34,323 nucleotides of DNA from Pseudothioclava arenosa (GTDB taxonomy: Bacteria > Pseudomonadota > Alphaproteobacteria > Rhodobacterales > Rhodobacteraceae): positions 1-34,323 of the forward strand of contig NZ_NTJD01000013.1 of the NCBI RefSeq assembly GCF_002358085.1, in the 5' to 3' direction. Within the stretch, counting starts at the first letter, position 1. Each line of letters starts with the position of its first letter. Positions 24,614 through 32,807 of the stretch are shown in pieces. Both the position numbers and the translations under genes were made by a program. The notes under the pieces are model-generated. The model was not told where the DNA came from and ran no database searches. It was given only the letters and a program-made list of their open reading frames with translations.

Positions 24614-26047
24614 ATGGCCAAGCAACGCATGCTCAAGTTCGTCACGACCACGAAGGAAATGCCCGAGAAACGTGACGCGGCTGTGCGCAACCACGACTTC
24701 AACGAGATCTATCGCGAATTCGCCGATGCGAAAGCGACCGAGCAGGCCTCGCGCTGCTCGCAATGCGGTGTGCCCTACTGCCACTCGCACTGCCCGCTGC
24801 ACAACAACATCCCGGACTGGCTGCGCCTGACCGCCGAAGGCCGCCTCGAAGAGGCCTACGCGATCAGCCAGTCGACCAACACCTTCCCGGAAATCTGCGG
24901 CCGCATTTGCCCGCAGGACCGCCTGTGCGAAGGCAACTGCGTGATCGAGCAATCGGGCCACGGCACCGTTACCATCGGCGCGATCGAGAAATACATCACC
25001 GACACCGCCTGGGACATGGGCTGGGTCAAGCCGATCAAGCCGGCGACCGAACGCGCGGAAACGGTTGGCATCATCGGTGCGGGCCCGGGCGGCCTTGCGG
25101 CGGCGGATATGCTGCGCCGTGTCGGCGTCCAGGTCACTGTCTATGACCGCTACGACCGCGCTGGCGGGTTGCTCACCTACGGCATCCCCGGCTTCAAGCT
25201 GGAAAAAGACGTCGTCATGCAGCGCGTCAAGCAGCTCGAGGATTCGGGCGTCGAGTTCGTGATGAACTGCAATGTCGGCACCGATATTTCCTTCGACGCG
25301 ATCCGCGGCAAGCATGACGCCGTGCTCATCGCGACCGGCGTCTACAAGACCCGCGGCCTGCGCGAGCCGGGCTCGGACGCGGCCGGCATCGTGCGCGCGA
25401 TCGACTATCTCACCGTCTCGAACAAACTCAGTTTCGGCGATGACGTGCCGGAATACACCAATGGCACGCTGAATGCCGAAGGCAAGAACGTGGTCGTCAT
25501 TGGTGGCGGTGACACCGCGATGGACTGCGTGCGCACGGCGATCCGCCAGGGCGCGAAATCGGTGAAATGCCTCTATCGCCGCGACCGCGCCAACATGCCG
25601 GGCTCGCAACGCGAAGTGCAGAACGCCGAGGAAGAAGGCGCGCAATTCGTCTGGCTGGCCGCGCCGGCCTCGTTCGCGGGCAACCCGGTGCAGTCGCTGA
25701 CCGTGCAGAAAATGCGCCTCGGCGCACCGGATGCCTCGGGTCGTCAGAGCCCCGAGCCGATCGAAGGCGGCCTCTACGAAGAGCCCGCCGATCTGGTGAT
25801 TATGGCGCTCGGCTTCGAACCCGAGAACCTGCCCGAGCAATGGGATGCCGACGATCTGGAAACCACGCGCTGGGGCACGATCAAGGCCAGCTTCGGCACG
25901 CATGAAACCTCGATCCCCGGCGTTTTCGCGGTGGGCGACATCGTGCGCGGCGCGAGCCTCGTGGTCTGGGCGATCCGCGACGGCCGCGAAGCCGCCGACT
26001 CGATCGTGAAATATCTCGACGGCGCCGCGAAAGTCGCCGCCGAGTAA
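24614..26047 (+). CDS. gltD: Glutamate synthase small subunit
   Basis: The 477-residue protein begins seven bases after AGGAGG. It has the N-terminal [4Fe-4S] cysteines (48, 51, 56, 60 in CSQCGVPYCHSHC and 95, 99, 105, 109 in CGRICPQDRLCEGNC), the FAD motif IIGAGPGGLAAADMLRR (153-169) and the NADPH motif VVIGGGDTAMDCVRTA near 294-309. It oxidises NADPH and passes electrons via FAD and the clusters to GltB, which makes glutamate from glutamine and 2-oxoglutarate. The gene comes before gltB, with an exported-protein gene between them. Confidence 0.96.
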   Translation: MAKQRMLKFVTTTKEMPEKRDAAVRNHDFNEIYREFADAKATEQASRCSQCGVPYCHSHCPLHNNIPDWLRLTAEGRLEEAYAISQSTNTFPEICGRICPQDRLCEGNCVIEQSGHGTVTIGAIEKYITDTAWDMGWVKPIKPATERAETVGIIGAGPGGLAAADMLRRVGVQVTVYDRYDRAGGLLTYGIPGFKLEKDVVMQRVKQLEDSGVEFVMNCNVGTDISFDAIRGKHDAVLIATGVYKTRGLREPGSDAAGIVRAIDYLTVSNKLSFGDDVPEYTNGTLNAEGKNVVVIGGGDTAMDCVRTAIRQGAKSVKCLYRRDRANMPGSQREVQNAEEEGAQFVWLAAPASFAGNPVQSLTVQKMRLGAPDASGRQSPEPIEGGLYEEPADLVIMALGFEPENLPEQWDADDLETTRWGTIKASFGTHETSIPGVFAVGDIVRGASLVVWAIRDGREAADSIVKYLDGAAKVAAE

Positions 26048-26079
26048 CGCGCGGCCACAGGCCTGCGCCCCGCAAAAGG

Positions 26080-26802
26080 ATGACTGACGTGAACGCTTCA
26101 TTGCGTATTCTGGCACTGCTCGGAGGGGGCCTCGCCCCCCTCTCGGGGCATGCTGCCGGCACGTTTCAGCCGCCTGCGGGCTGCATGCTCGAGATGACCG
26201 TGCAGATGCGCAGCTGCCAGGTCGCCAACCATTACGTTTGTGCGGATGCGCCCGGTGACCGCTGGATTTCCTACTGGGATGATGAAGGCGAGTACTTCAT
26301 CTCGCGCATCGACCCGCAGACGCGCTGGATCGAAAGCGTGAACCTCGCCACCGGCGAAATCGATCGCCTCGACGAGGCTGCCTCGACCGATCATGCCTCG
26401 TTCGACGCGCTGCTCGCCGAAGGGCGCGACGAATATGACTTCGTGACGCTGAACAATTTCGGCGAGCGCGTGCGCTATCAGGGCTACGACTCGCTCGCGG
26501 CGCAGCCGGTGACCATCGACGGCGTGGCGCTCGAACGTTGCAGCTTCGATCTTGTCGCGAGCGACGAGGCCGGAAATTTCCTGTCGCGCCGCTCCGGCAT
26601 GCAGCTCGTCTCGCGCGAGCTGCGCCTGTTCTTTGCCGAGGCGGAAACCTTCGAGAATGCCGTGGGCGAGACGTTCCAAAGCTCGGACGCGCCCATGACT
26701 TTCGCCTTCGAAGGCGAGCAGGGTTTCGGCGAGACCGAGCCGAAATTCGGCTGCGATATGATGATGACGGCCCTGCCGACAGACACACGGGGGCTGCAAT
26801 GA
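26080..26802 (+). CDS. Exported protein of unknown function between gltD and gltB
   Basis: The 240-residue protein starts at about 26080 after a purine-rich gcaaaaggatg stretch. A hydrophobic segment with cleavage near GHAA-G (about residue 26) predicts export. The mature part has five cysteines (CMLEM, RSCQ, VCAD, RCSFD, FGCDM), suggesting disulfides, and is acidic. I do not recognise a domain. I recall similar unnamed genes between gltD and gltB in related Rhodobacteraceae, so this may be a conserved lodger of the operon. Why an exported protein sits between two cytosolic enzyme subunits is unclear. Its stop overlaps a possible 38-codon ORF by ATGA. Confidence 0.7.
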   Translation: MTDVNASLRILALLGGGLAPLSGHAAGTFQPPAGCMLEMTVQMRSCQVANHYVCADAPGDRWISYWDDEGEYFISRIDPQTRWIESVNLATGEIDRLDEAASTDHASFDALLAEGRDEYDFVTLNNFGERVRYQGYDSLAAQPVTIDGVALERCSFDLVASDEAGNFLSRRSGMQLVSRELRLFFAEAETFENAVGETFQSSDAPMTFAFEGEQGFGETEPKFGCDMMMTALPTDTRGLQ

Positions 26803-26915
26803 CACCGGCGCAGCTCCAACCGCAATCACCGGCGCGCTGGCCGCAACGCACAGCGACCGCGCCCGAACTACCGCAGAATGCCTGTTTCGCACTCTTCAAG
26901 GAGGCACTGAAATGA
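26799..26915 (+). CDS. Possible 38-residue small ORF coupled to gltB
   Basis: An ATG at 26799 overlaps the stop of the exported-protein gene (ATGA). The frame ends with a TGA at 26913-26915 that overlaps the gltB start (ATGA). The product begins MTPAQLQPQSPARW and ends ALFKEALK, with 38 residues; it is rich in Pro, Gln and Ala and has no membrane span. The AAGGAGG for gltB lies within its last codons. Both overlaps have the same form as the proven-gene overlaps elsewhere in this window. It could be a small protein or only a coupling leader that carries ribosomes to gltB. There is no evidence of conservation from this sequence alone. Confidence 0.4.
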   Translation: MTPAQLQPQSPARWPQRTATAPELPQNACFALFKEALK

Positions 26916-29900
26916 CGAAATATGATGACGCCTGGGTGGCAGCCGAGGAAGCGAAGCGCCAGTGGATGGCCGAAAACTCGCTCTACAAGGCGGATGACGA
27001 GAAAGCCTCCTGCGGTGTGGGTCTGGTCGTTTCGCTGAACGGCAAGGCAAGCCGCAAGGTCGTGGAAAACGGCATCGACGCGCTCAAGGCGATCTGGCAC
27101 CGTGGCGCGGTTGATGCCGATGGCAAGACCGGCGACGGCGCGGGCATCCACGTTCAGATCCCGGTTCCCTTCTTCTACGATCAGGTCAAGCGCACCGGCC
27201 ACGAGCCCGATCGCGAAAAGCTGATCGCGGTTGGTCAGGTCTTCCTGCCGCGTACCGATTTCGGTGCGCAGGAACGTTGCCGCACGATCATCGAATCCGA
27301 AGTTCTGCGGATGGGCCACTATATCTACGGCTGGCGCCACGTTCCGGTGAACACCGAAGTGCTGGGCGACAAGGCCAATGCCACCCGCCCCGAGATCGAG
27401 CAGATCCTGATCCGTTGTGACAAACCGATCGACGACGAGCAGTTCGAGCGCGAACTCTACATCATTCGCCGCCGTATCGAGAAAGCGGCGATCGCGGCGC
27501 AGGTCGCGGGGCTTTATGTTTGTTCGCTCAGCTGCCGCTCGCTGATCTACAAGGGCATGATGCTGGCCGAGCAGGTCGCCGAGTTCTACCCGGACCTCAA
27601 GGACGAGCGCTTTGAATCGGCCTTCGCGATCTATCACCAGCGTTATTCGACCAACACTTTCCCGCAATGGTGGCTGGCGCAGCCCTTCCGCATGCTCGCG
27701 CATAACGGTGAGATCAACACGATCAAGGGCAACATCAACTGGATGAAGTCGCACGAGATCCGCATGGCTTCGACGACCTTTGGCGAGATGGCCGAGGACA
27801 TCAAGCCGATCATCCCCGCCGGGGCCTCCGATTCGGGCGCGCTGGATGCGGTGTTCGAGGTGATGGTGCGTTCGGGCCGCTCGGCGCCGATGACCAAGAC
27901 GATGCTGGTCCCCGAGGCTTACTCGCATTCCGACAACATGCCGCAGGCGTGGAAGGACATGTATGCCTATTGCAACGCCGTGATGGAGCCGTGGGACGGC
28001 CCCGCCGCGCTCGCGATGACGGATGGCCGCTGGGTCTGCGGCGGTCTTGACCGTAACGGCCTGCGTCCGCTGCGCTACGTGGTGACGGGCGACGGCATGC
28101 TGATCGCCGGTTCGGAAGTCGGCATGGTGCCGACCGACGAAGGCAGCGTTGTCGAGAAAGGCGCGCTTGGCCCGGGCCAGCTGATTGCCGTCGACATGAA
28201 AGAGGGCAAGCTCTATCACGACGCCGCCATCAAGAACCGCCTTGCCGGGTCGCAGCCCTTCGGCGAGTGGATCGAGAAAATCGTCGATCTGAACGACATC
28301 CTTCGTGACGAGCCGGAAGTCGCGCTCCACTCGGGCGCCGAGCTGCGCAAGCGTCAGGTCGCGGCGGGCTACTCGATCGAAGAGATCGAGCAGATCCTCA
28401 CGCCGATGGCCGAGGATGGCAAGGAAGCCGTGGCCTCGATGGGCGACGACACGCCGCCGGCGGTGCTGTCCAAGCAATACCGCCCGCTGAGCCATTTCTT
28501 CCGCCAGAACTTCAGCCAGGTCACCAACCCGCCGATCGACAGCCTGCGCGAAACCCGCGTGATGTCGCTCAAGACGCGGTTCGGCAACCTCAAGAACGTG
28601 CTCGACGAAGACAGCTCGCAGACCGAGATCCTCGTGCTCGAAAGCCCATTCGTCGCCAATGGCGAGTTCACCGCGCTGCGCAAGCAATTCGGTGACAGTG
28701 TGGCGGAAATCGACTGCACCTTCCCGGCCAATGCCGATCAGGAAGCGCTGCGCGAAGGCCTGACCCGCATTCGCGGCGAGGCCGAGGATGCCGTGCGTTC
28801 GGGCGCGATGCATCTTGTGCTGACCGATGAACAGCAAGGCCCGGAAAAAGTCGCGATGCCGATGATCCTCGCGACCTCGGCCGTGCATTCCTGGCTGACC
28901 AAGAAAGGCCTGCGGACCTTCTGTTCGGTCAACGTGCGCTCGGCGGAATGTATCGATGCGCATTACTTCGCGGTGCTGATCGGCGCCGGTGCGACCACGG
29001 TCAACGCCTATCTGGCTGAAGACACGATCGCCGACCGGATCGAGCGCGGCCTGCTGGAAGGCTCGCTGATCGACAACATGCGCCGTTACCGCGATGCGAT
29101 CGACGCCGGCCTGCTCAAGATCATGGCGAAGATGGGGATCTCGGTGATCTCGTCCTACCGTGGCGGTCTGAACTTTGAAGCCGTGGGCCTGTCGCGCGCC
29201 ATGGTCAACGAGTTCTTCCCGGGCATGCATTCGCGCATCTCGGGGATCGGCCTGCATGGCATTCAGCACAAGCTGGAGGAAATCCACGCCAAGGGCTGGG
29301 TGCAGGGTCAGGAAATCCTGCCGATCGGTGGCTTCTACAAGGCCCGCCGTTCGGGCGAGAGCCATGCCTGGGGCGCGCAGAACATGCATCTGCTGCAACA
29401 GGCCTGCAACCGCGCCAGCTATGACCTCTGGAAGCAATATTCGACCCTGATGCGGTCGAACCCGCCGATCCACATCCGCGACCTGCTCGACATCAAGATG
29501 CTGGGCAAGCCGGTGCCGATCGAAGAGGTCGAATCGATCACCTCGATCCGCAAGCGCTTTGTCACCCCCGGTATGTCGCTCGGCGCGCTGTCGCCCGAGG
29601 CGCACATGACGCTGAACATCGCGATGAACCGGATCGGCGCGAAATCCGACTCGGGCGAGGGTGGCGAAGACCCGGCGCATCACGTGCCGCTGCCGAACGG
29701 CGACAACCCCTGCGCCAAGATCAAGCAGGTGGCCTCGGGCCGTTTCGGCGTCACCGCCGAATACCTCAACGCCTGCGAAGAGCTTGAGATCAAGGTTGCG
29801 CAAGGTGCGAAACCGGGCGAGGGCGGCCAGCTGCCGGGCATGAAAGTGACCGACCTGATCGCGCGCCTGCGTCACTCGACCAAGGGCGTGACGCTGATCT

Positions 29901-31447
29901 CGCCGCCGCCGCACCACGACATCTACTCGATCGAGGACCTCGCGCAGCTGATCTACGACCTGAAACAGATCAACCCGCGCTGCAAGGTGACGGTGAAGCT
30001 GGTGGCCTCGTCGGGCGTCGGCACGATCGCGGCGGGCGTGGCCAAGGCCAAGGCCGACGTGATCCTGATCTCGGGCCACAACGGCGGCACCGGCGCTTCG
30101 CCGGCGACCTCGATCAAATACGCGGGTCTGCCGTGGGAGATGGGCCTGACCGAGGCGCATCAGGTTCTGGCGATGAACAACCTGCGCGAACGCGTGACCC
30201 TGCGGACCGATGGCGGTCTGCGCACCGGCCGCGACATCGTCATGGCTGCGATGATGGGCGCCGAGGAATACGGCATCGGCACCGCCGCGCTGATCGCGAT
30301 GGGCTGCATCATGGTGCGTCAGTGCCAGTCGAACACCTGCCCGGTGGGGGTCTGCACGCAGGACGAACGCCTGCGCGCGATCTTCAACGGCTCGGCCGAC
30401 AAGGTGGTGAACCTGATCACCTTCTACGCGCAGGAAGTCCGCGAGATCCTCGCCTCGATCGGCGCGCGCTCGATGGACGAGATCATCGGCCGTGCCGACT
30501 TGCTGACCCAGGTCAGCCGTGGTTCGGCTTTCCTCGATGACCTCGACCTGAACCCGCTGCTGATCACCGTCGATGGCTGGGACAAGATCGTCTACGACCG
30601 TTCGAAGCCGCGCAACTACGTGCCCGACACGCTGGATGCCGAGATCATCAAGGATGGTCACCGCTTCTTCGAGGATGGCGAGAAGATGCAGCTCAGCTAC
30701 GCGGTGCGCAACACGCTGCGCACCATCGGCACGCGCGCGTCGAGCCACATCGTCAAGAACTTCGGGATGCGCAACGCGCTGCAGCCCGACCACCTGACGG
30801 TGAAGTTGACGGGGTCTGCCGGGCAGTCGCTGGGGGCCTTCGCGGCGCCGGGCCTCAAGATCGAGGTTTCGGGCGATGCGAACGACTACGTCGCCAAGGG
30901 TCTGTCGGGCGGTATCGTCGTGGTGCGTCCGCCGATGGCGAGCCCGCTGGTCGCGAGCGAGAACACGATCATCGGCAACACCGTGCTGTACGGGGCGACC
31001 GACGGTTACCTGTTCGCCGCCGGCCGCGCGGGCGAGCGTTTCGCGGTGCGTAACTCGGGTGCCAAGGTGGTGGTCGAGGGCTGTGGCTCGAACGGTTGTG
31101 AATACATGACCGGCGGTGTCGCGGTCATCCTCGGCTCGATCGGCGCGAACTTCGGCGCGGGGATGACGGGCGGCATGGCCTATCTCTATGACCCGGATGG
31201 CACCGCCGAGGACTTCATCAACCCCGAAAGCCTCGTGACCTGCGGCCTCGGCCACGCGCATTGGGAGCATCAGCTGAAAACCCTGATCGAGCGTCACGCC
31301 GCCGAGACCTATTCGCGCAAGGCGCAGGACATCCTGCAGCACTGGGAGACCGAGAAGGCCAACTTCCTGCAGGTCTGCCCGAAAGAGATGCTGGTGCACC
31401 TGCCCCATCCGCTGACCGATGAGGCCAGCGCGATGCCGGCGGAATAA
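26912..31447 (+). CDS. gltB: Glutamate synthase large subunit
   Basis: The 1511-residue protein begins with a short propeptide; Cys34 in KASCGVG is the N-terminal nucleophile after cleavage of the propeptide. The class II amidotransferase domain runs to about 430. The central domain follows, then the FMN-binding synthase domain (about 800-1190) with KPGEGGQLPG and ISGHNGGTGASP, and the GXGXG beta-helix domain to about 1440. The [3Fe-4S] cysteines are 1132, 1138 and 1143 in MGCIMVRQCQSNTCPVG, with the usual spacing of 6 and 5. It splits glutamine and channels ammonia to 2-oxoglutarate. Its ribosome site AAGGAGG is a few bases upstream, and the stop is followed by a terminator. The very long antisense frame over it is a codon-bias shadow. 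Confidence 0.97.
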   Translation: MTKYDDAWVAAEEAKRQWMAENSLYKADDEKASCGVGLVVSLNGKASRKVVENGIDALKAIWHRGAVDADGKTGDGAGIHVQIPVPFFYDQVKRTGHEPDREKLIAVGQVFLPRTDFGAQERCRTIIESEVLRMGHYIYGWRHVPVNTEVLGDKANATRPEIEQILIRCDKPIDDEQFERELYIIRRRIEKAAIAAQVAGLYVCSLSCRSLIYKGMMLAEQVAEFYPDLKDERFESAFAIYHQRYSTNTFPQWWLAQPFRMLAHNGEINTIKGNINWMKSHEIRMASTTFGEMAEDIKPIIPAGASDSGALDAVFEVMVRSGRSAPMTKTMLVPEAYSHSDNMPQAWKDMYAYCNAVMEPWDGPAALAMTDGRWVCGGLDRNGLRPLRYVVTGDGMLIAGSEVGMVPTDEGSVVEKGALGPGQLIAVDMKEGKLYHDAAIKNRLAGSQPFGEWIEKIVDLNDILRDEPEVALHSGAELRKRQVAAGYSIEEIEQILTPMAEDGKEAVASMGDDTPPAVLSKQYRPLSHFFRQNFSQVTNPPIDSLRETRVMSLKTRFGNLKNVLDEDSSQTEILVLESPFVANGEFTALRKQFGDSVAEIDCTFPANADQEALREGLTRIRGEAEDAVRSGAMHLVLTDEQQGPEKVAMPMILATSAVHSWLTKKGLRTFCSVNVRSAECIDAHYFAVLIGAGATTVNAYLAEDTIADRIERGLLEGSLIDNMRRYRDAIDAGLLKIMAKMGISVISSYRGGLNFEAVGLSRAMVNEFFPGMHSRISGIGLHGIQHKLEEIHAKGWVQGQEILPIGGFYKARRSGESHAWGAQNMHLLQQACNRASYDLWKQYSTLMRSNPPIHIRDLLDIKMLGKPVPIEEVESITSIRKRFVTPGMSLGALSPEAHMTLNIAMNRIGAKSDSGEGGEDPAHHVPLPNGDNPCAKIKQVASGRFGVTAEYLNACEELEIKVAQGAKPGEGGQLPGMKVTDLIARLRHSTKGVTLISPPPHHDIYSIEDLAQLIYDLKQINPRCKVTVKLVASSGVGTIAAGVAKAKADVILISGHNGGTGASPATSIKYAGLPWEMGLTEAHQVLAMNNLRERVTLRTDGGLRTGRDIVMAAMMGAEEYGIGTAALIAMGCIMVRQCQSNTCPVGVCTQDERLRAIFNGSADKVVNLITFYAQEVREILASIGARSMDEIIGRADLLTQVSRGSAFLDDLDLNPLLITVDGWDKIVYDRSKPRNYVPDTLDAEIIKDGHRFFEDGEKMQLSYAVRNTLRTIGTRASSHIVKNFGMRNALQPDHLTVKLTGSAGQSLGAFAAPGLKIEVSGDANDYVAKGLSGGIVVVRPPMASPLVASENTIIGNTVLYGATDGYLFAAGRAGERFAVRNSGAKVVVEGCGSNGCEYMTGGVAVILGSIGANFGAGMTGGMAYLYDPDGTAEDFINPESLVTCGLGHAHWEHQLKTLIERHAAETYSRKAQDILQHWETEKANFLQVCPKEMLVHLPHPLTDEASAMPAE

Positions 31448-31467
31448 GCCTAAGCGCGTTTGTCATC

Positions 31468-31498
31468 GGGGGGCGGGGCCACGGGTCTCGCCCCCTTT
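31468..31498 (+). terminator. Rho-independent terminator after gltB
   Basis: GGGGGCG (31469-31475) and CGCCCCC (31489-31495) form a GC stem about 20 bp after the gltB stop, followed by TTTCCTTT. Confidence 0.7.
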
Positions 31499-31554
31499 CC
31501 TTTGCCGTGCGGTCTTCACTTGACCCGCCCCGGCGTCGCGGGATTTATGGGGTC

Positions 31555-32301
31555 ATGGCGAGCAGTCGATCCAAGAAAAAGGCACCCACTCCGCGCGCAG
31601 GCCTGATGGCGGGCCTGTGGGCCTCGATGCGTGCGCCGCTGCGCTGGGCGCTGAAATGGCTGGGCCGCGGGCTTTTGGCCGCGGTGGCGGCGCTGCTGGC
31701 GCTTGTCGTGCTGTTCAGCTTCGTTAACCCGCCCACCACGCTCACGATCTGGTCCGAGGCGCACCGCCTCGGTTCGGTCGATCACGAATGGACCCCGGTC
31801 GAGGAAATTGCGCCGGTGATGCTGCGCTCGGTCGTCGCGGCGGAGGACGCGAATTTCTGCCTGCACTGGGGCTTTGACATGCGCGCGATCCGGCAGGCGC
31901 TGGACGAGGGCGCGGGGCGCGGCGCCTCGACGCTCAGCCAGCAGGTCGTCAAGAATGTCTTCCTCTGGCAGGACCGCAGCTGGCTGCGCAAGGCGCTGGA
32001 GGCGATGATCACGCCGGTGGTCGAGGTGGTCTGGTCGAAGCGGCGTATCCTTGAAGTCTATCTGAACGTGGCCGAGTTCGATGAAGGTGTCTTTGGCATC
32101 AACGCCGCCGCCTTCCGCTATTTCCGTACCTCGCCCGAGCGCCTGAGCCCGCGTCAGGCCGCGCTCCTGGCGGCGATCCTGCCCGACCCGAAGGGCCGTT
32201 CCGCCGCGAAACCCAGCCAGTTCGTTTTGCGCAAGGCCAGCCAGATCGTGGATGGTGCCGAGACGATCCTGCGCGATGGCCGCGCCGACTGTTTCGAGTA
32301 A
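31555..32301 (+). CDS. mtgA: Monofunctional peptidoglycan transglycosylase
   Basis: I choose the ATG at 31555 (248 residues), which gives a short basic N-terminus and one membrane span at about 36-57. The GT51 motifs follow: AAEDANFCLHWGFDMRAI with catalytic Glu97, GASTLSQQVVKNVFLW, and KRRILEVYLNVAEFDEGVFGINAAA. There is no transpeptidase domain, so it is MtgA rather than a class A PBP. It polymerises lipid II glycan strands at the periplasmic face. A frame start at 31507 would add 16 residues without a good ribosome site and would lie close to the gltB terminator. Confidence 0.93.
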   Translation: MASSRSKKKAPTPRAGLMAGLWASMRAPLRWALKWLGRGLLAAVAALLALVVLFSFVNPPTTLTIWSEAHRLGSVDHEWTPVEEIAPVMLRSVVAAEDANFCLHWGFDMRAIRQALDEGAGRGASTLSQQVVKNVFLWQDRSWLRKALEAMITPVVEVVWSKRRILEVYLNVAEFDEGVFGINAAAFRYFRTSPERLSPRQAALLAAILPDPKGRSAAKPSQFVLRKASQIVDGAETILRDGRADCFE

Positions 32302-32337
32302 GCGGTGATCGGCTAACCCCCCAAAAGGCCGTTGCAA

Positions 32338-32356
32338 TTTTCCCGGAAAGGGAAAA
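32338..32356. other. Small hairpin between mtgA and the next gene
   Basis: TTTTCCC (32338-32344) pairs with GGGAAAA (32350-32356) around a 5-base loop. It sits 37 bp after the mtgA stop and 27 bp before the next start. No T-run follows on the plus strand, so terminator function is uncertain. Confidence 0.3.
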
Positions 32357-32382
32357 ACTGGGGGAAGTTCACGGGGGTAATC

Positions 32383-32775
32383 ATGAGGTTCCGAGGGGTG
32401 GTCCGGATTATGTTCTGCGCGGCGGGCCTCGGCGCAGGCGCGGCAAATGCTGCCGAAACCTGGAGCCTGAGCTGCACCGAGGCGACGCCTTCAGCCTATT
32501 GCCTGCTTTTCGAATCCGTTCTGCGGAACCAGCATCCCGACTGGACAATCAGCCACGCCGCTCCCGGCACTTCTCCCGAGTTGCAGCTCAGTCTCTCCGA
32601 GATCGGGGTGAATGCGCTGGGCGCTCAATTGCGCTGGCGGCATTCCGAAACCGATTGGCAAGCTGGCCCCGAACTGGAATTTTCCGTGATGGACGAAAAA
32701 ATGTCAGAGTCCATGGTTAGGAAGTTTTTTGTCAAACTGCTTGAGCACAGCAAGTTTATTCCCGGATCCGAATAA
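32383..32775 (+). CDS. Small exported protein of unknown function
   Basis: The 130-residue protein starts at the ATG at 32383, a few bases after GGGGG. A hydrophobic signal (about 1-23, MRFRGVVRIMFCAAGL then GAANA-AETW) predicts export. The mature part has two cysteines (LSCTE and AYCLL) that could form a disulfide, a beta-like centre (PELQLSLSEIGVNALGAQLRW) and a helical Lys-containing tail. I recognise no family. It lies 32 bp before a serralysin-type protease gene on the same strand. Small exported proteins beside such proteases are often inhibitors, but the sequence does not show the usual inhibitor pattern, so this is only a possibility. Confidence 0.65.
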   Translation: MRFRGVVRIMFCAAGLGAGAANAAETWSLSCTEATPSAYCLLFESVLRNQHPDWTISHAAPGTSPELQLSLSEIGVNALGAQLRWRHSETDWQAGPELEFSVMDEKMSESMVRKFFVKLLEHSKFIPGSE

Positions 32776-32807
32776 CGATCCGCAGTAGCCCCGGAGGTTG
32801 TTTCGAT

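Noticed and set aside
26297-31408. A 1703-codon open frame on the minus strand opposite gltB
   Set aside because: gltB is certain from its motifs; long antisense frames are a normal result of GC-rich codon bias, and the antisense product is His/Arg/Asp-rich low-complexity without any motif.
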